The notes beneath the pieces were generated by a model. The model worked only from the letters and a program-made list of their open reading frames with translations, was not told the origin of the DNA and searched no databases. Shown in pieces: positions 55,948-64,000 of a stretch of 64,000 nt of DNA (position 1 is the stretch's first letter; each line of letters starts with the position of its first letter). The position numbers and the translations under genes were made by a program. The stretch spans positions 3,481,001-3,545,000 of the forward strand of contig NC_134029.1 in NCBI RefSeq assembly GCF_964204645.1. Reading direction: 5' to 3'. This stretch comes from Tubulanus polymorphus. Its lineage: Eukaryota; Nemertea; Palaeonemertea; Tubulaniformes; Tubulanidae.

Positions 55948-58900
55948 ATGGATGAAGTTGACGGCATAATTATCCATTCTTTACGCTCAGTCGGGTGGTA
56001 AGTTATGATAATACGTTACACAATCTAGGAAGCAATGATTTTTACAAACTGTCATTACGCTTAATCGCTGTGCTGTGCGTGTTGTAGAGTCAAGCAAGTT
56101 GACATATGAGACGAGTACCTCCCCTCTGGACTGTGTGGTCCATTTTAGTATATATCTACCATTGTAGGATTGATGTTAATGACTACCCTCCCCATTGTAT
56201 CAATGGTTGCAAGTTTGTCCTGATGAGACACTTGGCAACGGGGAGGAGAGCGTTGGGTGTTTAATCAGTAAATTATTTTATTTTATCTTTTTCTGTTGGT
56301 CTTAACTCTTAACCAGTAAATGAAATTGATTTTTTCTTTTAGTACAATTCAAGAGAATGTGGAGAGCATTCAACAGTTTGACACAGAGCTGATCATTGAG
56401 GCGACTGTCAGATGTTTGCGAGTTATCAATTCATCTTTAGAGTTGCCTCATCACAAACTACCTCCGAGCATGTCTGCTAGATTCAGAGTCGGTACAAGTC
56501 TTGCTCAAGCGTGTACTGTAAGTAATGGATTGACTCAAACTTAGTTATCAGGTGTTGTATTTGGGTTCTTCATTAGACCTCACAAAACCCTATTACTAAG
56601 ACTGATGACATATAATGTTACAAGACCATTGATAATTAAACCATCTTTATTGTCCTTCACATGTGCATCACTACCTCTGTCACGTGACCTTACATCATTT
56701 GTCTTACATTCAAGAACGATACAAAGTAACTATATTACACTGGTCCAAATTCTGTTTAGATTTGTTGAATGTGTTATTTTAGGATCTAGGTTACAGAGGT
56801 GAAGTTGGTTACCAGACGTTTCTGTACAGTAATGAACAGGATATACGCAGAGTATTCCTGTTTTTATGCGAGAAACTGCCGAAAGAAAGTGTTGAGACCA
56901 CCGAGGAAGCTTTGGGTAAGCTATACATGACATATCAGTTGTATCGAGTACAAGAGCTCAATTTCTGTCTCTTTCAGTTAAGGCAGGGAGAGGGGAGGCT
57001 TTAGCTATCAATACTAACAGGTAACAGGTATGGAGAAGGGTTGAGTGAGGGTGAACGTAGGTCACAACACCTCCACCCATTGTAGGGCAAAAAAGGTCCA
57101 TGCACGTAAGACCACATATGTCTGTGCACACAGGACAAGAAAAGTCCATGGGAACAGGACAGAAAGTTCATCATGTTCAGTTTTTAAATCTTTTCATAAT
57201 TTATCTCCATGTTTCAGGTGCATCTGCTTTACTACAGCGAGCTGTATCAGCAAAATTAGCTAGGAGCTTGAAATCTCCATGGTTACCAGCTTATTGTAAG
57301 AGAAAAGGACTTTGTCGAAGAGGTGATCCACCGACTTGGGTCAGAGAGGTGAGTTCAGAGAAAACGGAAGTAACAAATGACTCTGATTCTGATGAAATCA
57401 TCCTCTGAGATGAGGTTTATCATGTGTTGCATATTTTCACAGGGTTGCGCTGGTGTTCATATTTATCATTCCTGTAATTTGACTGCTCCCCAAGGAACTA
57501 CTGACTTGACAAAGAAAATATCGAAAGGTTGGTTTGTTTAGAGTAATTTGCTTTCCTTCCATTCAGAGAAAAGGATATTGACAGTATTAATCGCAGTTCT
57601 TTTGGAATTGCACTGGTTACCTATCTTGAAACAAGATTATTGGTACACGGGCACTGATTACTGTAGAGAGGTCAGGTGTTCAGGAGGCTCTTTTAGGAAA
57701 AAGTTTGTTATTGTACTTGCGTTTATTCTCATGTATTCGTTTTTTAGGACTGCGGCAGTATTATAAGAATGACATGAAATACGTACACGAACAACCGATA
57801 CATTCCCACGATTTAGCTTCTTCCCTGTTTGAAATGAACGCATTGGCTTTAACCGCTCAACAAGATAAAGAAAACGAGTGGAATCATCACGGCCTCGCGT
57901 CGCATCTATCGCCGGACGAATACAAGGCGAGGAAACGTCAGCGCGTTGATAAGAAAATCTCGGAAATCATTCGTCACAGCGTTCAACAGAGCGAATTAGC
58001 ATCGGCTGCCGGTGCCGATTTGATGTCGGTGATGAACGCGATTAGCGACCGAGCTGGAACTGGCTTAAAAACTAAAGGCTCAAGATTCACACACGCTGAA
58101 AAATTACAATTTGCTCAGGTTCGTTTCGCTTCTGATGCCCCTGATTTAGTGACAATCTGATTCATTAAATAAATCCTGATAATATCTAACCATACTTGCT
58201 GGTATGTAACTATTGTCAAGTTTTTGGTTCAAAGCAGCTACTCTGGCCTGTCCTGCATTTTTAGATACTTAAGAAAATACTTTCGTATAGTATAGACTTC
58301 ACTTCCTTCAGATCTCGCGGGACCAATAAATCTTCTCATCATAGGTACACAATTCTGATGTAGTTGTAGCAGGGATGGTTCATTATCGCAATGAATCAGA
58401 GTAAGAAAATCTGTTGTACACACAATTGTCTTGAGCACAGGATAATCCAAGGGAATCAACACTGGGGTTAAATAGAATCTACTTTGTTTACACTGAAATG
58501 GTCGAAATTGTCTCATTTTAGGATGAAGATAAGACTGCAGCACAGATAGGAATCGGCGAAGGTCCACGTAAAGACACCGAACAAGAACTGATCGAGAAAC
58601 AAGAGAAAGAGTTACAGGATTTACGCGACGATCTCGCGACCGTTACATCAAAACTCGAAAATATGGAACTTGATATACGAAAGTTCACTGCTGGAATCAA
58701 ACAAGTAACTGCTTACCGGAATAGATACAAACTCTCCTTTTTTCAGTCAAGTCGAGATTATTCCAATCATTGTTGTTGTTTTCAGATGGAAGAACAAACA
58801 TCAACAGTTAAACGAAGCTGCGAAGAAAAAGAACGCAGTTACAAAGTGAAGAAACGTACGATTGATTTACTTCCAGATGCTGAGAATAACATCGCTAAAT

Positions 58901-60767
58901 TACAGGTACGAGGATATATCCCTGCATGATTGGAACATCAGCTCAATCTCAAAGTTACAACTTTAATGATTCATGTTAATGATCAGCTTTCTTCAAAGCT
59001 TTGAGCAGAGTCATGACTAAAGTCCAAACTTTGTCTTCCTTAAGACTGGTGGTTGTAAGTTAGGTTCGTTATAGAACTAAGTTGGTCTTAGACTGTTCTC
59101 CAATTTAAGCCATAACTATGCTGCTGGCCCCTGCATCTCCATTCAATTATTTGAAAACATTGATATCTGCAATTAGTTCTTCTCATAGTTTGCCAAATTA
59201 GGGCAACATCTACTCATGACAGAGATTTGATTTTGAAATCGTTAATTTCAGTACAGATATAGTTGTGTGATCGGCTGTTGAATTTACCAAATCTTTTGTT
59301 TAAATCGAAGTGTGGAAAATTGGTTCCAGTTCATTCAAACAATCACCCAACCAGCCTGGTTAGTAGTTTCAGCCCGTGGTTCATTTGTATTTTTCAGGCT
59401 GTTGTGGATAGTAGCGCGCAACGTCTAGTGAAATTAGGAGAGCAATGGGAGAAACACAGAGCACCTCTTATCGATCAGATTCGAGAATTGAAAATGTTGA
59501 ATGAGAACAAAATGGTGAGTAAGATGACAGTATAGGATGAGAGGTGGTTTAAGGGTTTTACTTACTGTTCGATATGATTTGCTCTCATCTAGTCCGAGGC
59601 GCAAAAGAAATTAGAAGAAATAAAGGAATTGCGTCAGAAAATGAAAGAATTGGCGGAAGAAACTCGAAACAAGGAAATATTGCAGAAACAGTTGGTATGT
59701 ATGGGATTGAAAAGTCCTAAGTTATTGCTTTAAAGCTTTGCTGCTACTGAGCGAAGATTCAGAAATGAATACAGGTTCACAGGTTCTCTTAGGACAATCA
59801 TTATTGAAAATGAACAGAATTTAATTCACAAAGGATCAATGATTTAATGTATTTGGAGTTTTCTTTTAATTTCTTTTTTATGTGGTTTAGATGTCAGAAT
59901 ATGAACGTATGACGAAAGACGTCAACAGATCGGCTTACACACGTAGAATACTAGAAATAATCGGCAATATTCGCAAACAGAAAGATGGTATTGATAGAGT
60001 ACGTTGCATAAATAATTAATAATAAATACCTGAATATTTTTCATACATTTGACAATCTAATCAGGCAGTTACTATTTTCCTACATATTTCTCTCTCTCAC
60101 TCTGATCAACAGGTGTTGATTGATACTAAAGCCATACAGAAAGAGATTAATCAACTATCCGGTAAATTAGATAGAACGTTTACGGTGACAGACGAACTCA
60201 TATTCAGGGTAATTGATATCTCTCGCAATTAATGCATATCAAATAGCAAAAAGCATAGCAAATTTTCTTTTTCATTTATATAGGATGCCAAGAAAGACGA
60301 ATCAGTTCGTAAAGCGTATAAATATTTAGCTGCTTTACACGAGGTAAAAATACAGTCAATTATCGAATATTTCGGGTATTCTGACATAACTGGGCCTTCC
60401 GTTCCTTCATTATGTGGTTTCCTTTTATATATCTATTAAAAGTTCCTTTAGGAGCCATCGATTCATTACATGAATAAAAAGATCACTTTTAGTAAAAAAA
60501 TATAATCACTTTCTCTTCATGAAATATGTATGAAATAAACCGTTGACACAGAATTCATTATTCGTGTTTCAGAATTGCGACATGTTGATTAAAACGGTCG
60601 AAGAGACGGGGATCTACATGAGAGAGATCCGCGAACTCGAGGATCAGATCGAAAACGAAAACAGTAAAAAAGTCGCCGCGAATCTCGAACGTATCTCCAA
60701 CGATTTACTGCAGATGAAGAAGGAAAACGCGACGCTGATAACGAAAATAAAATCGAAATCTTCCTAA
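55948..60767 (+). CDS. CCDC22: CCDC22, Commander complex subunit
   Basis: CCDC22 pairs with CCDC93 and COMMD proteins in the Commander/CCC complex, which recycles endosomal membrane proteins. Fourteen exons: 55948-55997, 56343-56517, 56783-56915, 57218-57348, 57443-57527, 57748-58118, 58522-58704, 58786-58905, 59398-59514, 59593-59694, 59891-59998, 60113-60208, 60284-60343, 60573-60767; 641 aa (human 627). The N-terminal calponin-homology-like domain is clear (IIIHSLRS, EATVRCLRVINSSLELP, PPSMSARFRVGTSLAQAC, DLGYRGEVGYQTFLY). A variable linker leads to GSRFTHAEKLQF. Coiled coils fill the rest, with LGEQWEKHRAPLIDQIRELK, AYTRRILEIIGNIRKQKDGI, QLSGKLDRTFTVTDELIF and DESVRKAYKYLAALHENC. AATAAA at 61611-61616 probably ends the mRNA. 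Confidence 0.96.
57540..57625 (+). mobile_element. LINE reverse-transcriptase relic in CCDC22 intron 5
   Basis: A plus-strand frame reads LIAVLLELHWLPILKQ, like the LxxLHWLPI-R segment near the end of many LINE reverse-transcriptase ORFs. It is short and lies between exons 57443-57527 and 57748-58118. Confidence 0.45.
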
Positions 60768-63700
60768 CGTCAGCTGCTGTTAGAAAAACCGACGAATATT
60801 TGATAGTAGTTCCGTTCAGGAGTAAATATGATACTAGATTTAGATGTAGGAAGTGATATAGATTTAGAAGATGAACTAAGAATATGATCGACATCTTAAA
60901 TGTACTTAAACTTGCGCCTACGCTGTAATTGGAAATAAGATTTTTATTAAGAATTATGTGGCTCATTTTAAGCTAAGATTGTCTGCTACTGTCAATGAAA
61001 TATAGTTTTGAATGTTGCCTAATCTGCTCAAAAGTGAAGTTATTTTTATTGATTTGAGATTGTTTGTGAGACTGTTCATTTATTAATCAAATGTGCTTCG
61101 TCGAAAATAGATGAATACATGTATAGATAAATATCATATATAACGTAATATATTTAATATATATAAATGTAATGATTCGGATGCTTAGTGGCTAAACAAA
61201 CCTATACAACTGATGTTAATTTTACTACCAAATTTTCTTTGATAAGTTACTATTCCCAGTTTACACGAAGCTGATCGGGAATAATTTTGAATTTATTGAA
61301 ATGTGATAACAGCTAAAATTAAAACTCAATGATTTCTATTCCATAAAACGCTATCAGGATCCAGTTCCATAATTGTGAGTTGACTCGGAGTTAAAACCTT
61401 TATATTTCCAATGTTTTATTTTCATTTAATTTCAACGTAGATCTGTGGAACTGGATCCATGAGTATGAATCGAGCCTCCAGTGTACATTTATCTATCTAG
61501 TCATAATTCTGTTCAATTCCCGTTAAACATGTACAATGTAATTTATCAACGAATTGTGCTCGTAATCAAATAAGTATTTATACCTGTGTAAAATGATGAA
61601 CGATAACGCAAATAAAATTTGTGTCAGAATGAATTCATTTTGTCGGGTTCGTTACTGACTGGTGTTATTCCATCCACAGCGGAATCTTATTAGAAGGTGG
61701 TGACATTGAGAAATAATTCAGTGGCGAATTGTGACACTAAACCATAAACCGTGGTACAATAAAATAGATGATGGAAATAATATTAGGCCGAGCTAAGATT
61801 TAAGACCGGTCTCCGACCCTCGCATGCTTAAGTCTGGTTGGGCAGCTCCGATCCTCGTTTGCCATAATTGGTTGACTATGAATTTAGGGTTTAGGTATCA
61901 GGCTTTCAGCAATACACTGATTATAAATGAAATACGCCATTGTCTCACTACTACATGTAACTTGTACAGATCTTATTTAGAGCGCCTGTAAAAGTATCGT
62001 ACTTCTATTTCCTATGAGGCGACGATTACTGCCGATGGCTGATTTGATCCAAAGAAAATCAAATATATTAAATTGATTTTCCTTGGAATGTACCATTCGT
62101 CGTTTTATGGGTTGTGAACTAACGACCACACACCGCCGAGTAATATTGAAACGAATTCCTCGTCATAAAAATAACAAACACAAACACATATCTATATATA
62201 AAGACATCCATTTATTACAAGTAAAAAGCATAGCACAGGTTTATAAAATATTATGCAAACGCATTGAAATAAAATTGTACAACATTGGTTTACTTGCAGT
62301 ATGTACTGATATTTAGTTTGGGCAGGCTTCACCACTTTGTATATAATAAACATCGTGTCGCAGAAGACACAACACGACTTACTTTTATACTTTGAACATA
62401 TCTGTCGGTTATCTAGTTATGGATAGCATATCAAATGTATTTGCAAGCGAAGATCGAACTTAATTTTCTGTGTTTTCGATGAAACGAAACGCTTTATCTT
62501 ATTGCGAAGTGTATTGTTTTTTTACAGATCGACTGCCCTTCTAGAAACTCGCATACTTTCTTCCGGTATCGCTTTTTTTTATTTTGCGCGGTCGAAGCCT
62601 TTCTCTTTGATCTGTACCAATGAAAAGTGTTGTTGTTGTATCTAATGTAATAACCATAACACGAACTATTTTACCATTTAAAATGATTACACATCAAAAG
62701 CTGGTATTATTGGTTTAGTATGCGCTTTATGAAATTCACTAAAAATCTTAAAATCTTCAATTTTATTTCAATGGTTTGTACGTATATGTATAACAGTGAA
62801 AAATTAAAATCCTGTGCTTTTCTGTTTATCATCATTCTTCGTCAAACAATTAATCGTAATATTTTTATCATTATCATCATTCGAAATATATAATATGATA
62901 TACGCTTATGAAATATATGATCCCCATTTTAATAGCAGGCTTCCAAAAAGCATATCGTTAGAGGCTTAACTACTACTATAGCACTGGTAAATAAACATAT
63001 TCGTGCGACCTAGTGTTTTACTATACTTATTGCACTATCAATTGAATCAAATAAATCAAATGAGATTGCTTCTCCACTTTAAGCTTCAATGTCGCGCCTA
63101 GCGTTAATTTGGTTACAATTTCTTCGACGACGAGGGGCGAGAAAAAACACTTGAATGACTTCTTTCCGAACAAAGTACAATTTCAGAAACTGCATTCTTG
63201 TTTATCCGCTCGTCTGTTGCCAGTGGCGACGAACACGGCAGGTGATCATTAATAGTTCAAATCAAAATTTACCGTTGCGATTAAGAGCAATAGCTTTCAT
63301 CCTGGAAAAGGCAATTAACCAGTAACTACCTGACAAATGATGCAATGAACGTTTATTTTTTCGACGAATGCTTCAGTGATAGGCGGAGCGCTGATTAGAT
63401 CTTTCATCCAGAGAACGTATATACCTTTTTGTTGTCGAATGTATGTGGTCGAATGTATGTTTAGGAAATTGATAATGCGTAGAATGCAGCTTTCTAATTT
63501 GATTTACATTGAACAGAAATTGAATTCACTATTTTCTCCGAACCCCCGCCGCCGCGTGAACCGGTGTTACACCGTAAAATACATACATCCTATAAGAGCA
63601 TATAGCTGCTACATATATCATGTCTAAAACAATCATCAAATTACGCTCGAATTTCATCCATTATCATAGATAATAGGGTCCCATCAAACATCTTATTCAA

Positions 63701-63885
63701 ATCTAAAGAAGAAACAGAGAAGCTGATGATGCAGAAATGATGGCAATGAAGGTAAACGCCTAAAACGCTGCAGCTTAAGAAACCTGATCACTTTTTAGTA
63801 TTTATACATCGATTACACACGTACAACACTTTAGACGATCGTTAGTTATATTTTGATAATGATGATAATAATAACGATAACTATT
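60768..63885. other. CCDC22 3' UTR and long gene-free stretch
   Basis: CCDC22 3' UTR probably runs to about 61630. A copy of the GGATCCAGTTCC-ended element lies at 61350-61470. From about 62200 the DNA is AT-rich, with TTTATT motifs, consistent with a long 3' UTR of the minus-strand gene that ends at 63886, but this cannot be shown from sequence alone. Confidence 0.5.
61350..61470. repeat. MITE-like element with GGATCCAGTTCCA ends
   Basis: Begins AGGATCCAGTTCCATAATTG and ends TGTGGAACTGGATCC, inverted copies of each other. Same family as 1783-1895. Lies in the CCDC22 3' UTR, just before its likely poly(A) signal. Confidence 0.55.
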
Positions 63886-64000
63886 TCACCCACGCTTGCC
63901 AGGGCCGGATGGCGGAGTGTTTTCCGCGACCTGAATTGTGTATATCTTGAGATCCGTGTCGTCTGCTTTGAAATAAGGCGGCCCTGGTGAGCTAGGATGA
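63886..64000 (-). CDS. Terminal exon of an unidentified gene running in from the right edge
   Basis: On the minus strand a frame open from the window edge reads SSPGPPYFKADDTDLKIYTI, then QVAENTPPSGPGKRG, and stops at TGA (63886-63888). Composition is protein-like: structured first half, Pro/Gly-rich end. I do not recognise the family. The other frames are broken or less convincing. Upstream exons lie outside the window. Confidence 0.45.
   Translation of the reverse strand, partial: HPSSPGPPYFKADDTDLKIYTIQVAENTPPSGPGKRG

Noticed and set aside
57045-57263. 72-codon frame before CCDC22 exon 4
   Set aside because: It overlaps intron sequence and exon 4 in the wrong frame; conserved CCDC22 order and splice sites explain the region.

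Overview
The window reads as nuclear DNA of an invertebrate animal. Genes are split into many short exons with GT-AG introns, the DNA is AT-rich, and spacers hold decayed LINE ends, short inverted-repeat elements and tRNA-like B-box pieces. The proteins resemble human orthologues closely enough to model nearly every splice junction in frame. Gene content and repeat style suggest a marine spiralian-type invertebrate (mollusc, annelid, nemertean, brachiopod or similar); I cannot name the species. Splice coordinates were read by eye and may be off by one or two bases.

Layout, left to right: end of an unidentified plus-strand gene (83-235); ADP-dependent glucokinase ADPGK (minus, 1183-4357), divergent from a CCPG1/PBXIP1-type ER-phagy receptor (plus, 5302-10858); AKAP17A (minus, 12920-15406); lysosomal alpha-N-acetylgalactosaminidase/alpha-galactosidase (minus, 17303-20656), divergent from MITD1 (plus, 21460-23189); Gemin8 (minus, 23742-25000), tail-to-tail with MITD1; a repeat-rich spacer; UDP-glucose 6-dehydrogenase UGDH (plus, 28262-33613); a very large NEDD4-family ubiquitin ligase (plus, 35122-49395); histidyl-tRNA synthetase (minus, 51684-55503), divergent from CCDC22 (plus, 55948-60767); a long gene-free stretch; and the last exon of an unidentified minus-strand gene (63886-64000).

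These are housekeeping genes rather than one pathway: sugar metabolism (ADPGK, UGDH), lysosomal glycan breakdown (NAGA), membrane traffic and degradation (CCPG1, MITD1, NEDD4, CCDC22), RNA work (AKAP17A, Gemin8, HARS). The unusual biology lies inside the genes. (1) The NAGA-like gene has two alternative copies of the exon carrying the substrate-recognition loop. One has the Ser/Ala pair typical of alpha-GalNAc enzymes, the other a Glu/Val pair like the Glu/Leu of alpha-galactosidase, and the reading frame permits exactly one per mRNA. (2) The NEDD4-like ligase carries about 15 WW modules instead of the usual 3-4, through a run of phase-2 symmetric exons, most with an altered second tryptophan. 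(3) AKAP17A ends in TGA CTA G, a known readthrough context, followed by 72 in-frame codons. (4) The CCPG1-like protein keeps the LC3-interacting motif at the same residue number as the human protein. (5) A 174-bp perfect-arm foldback element in a NEDD4 intron carries a hammerhead-ribozyme-like core.
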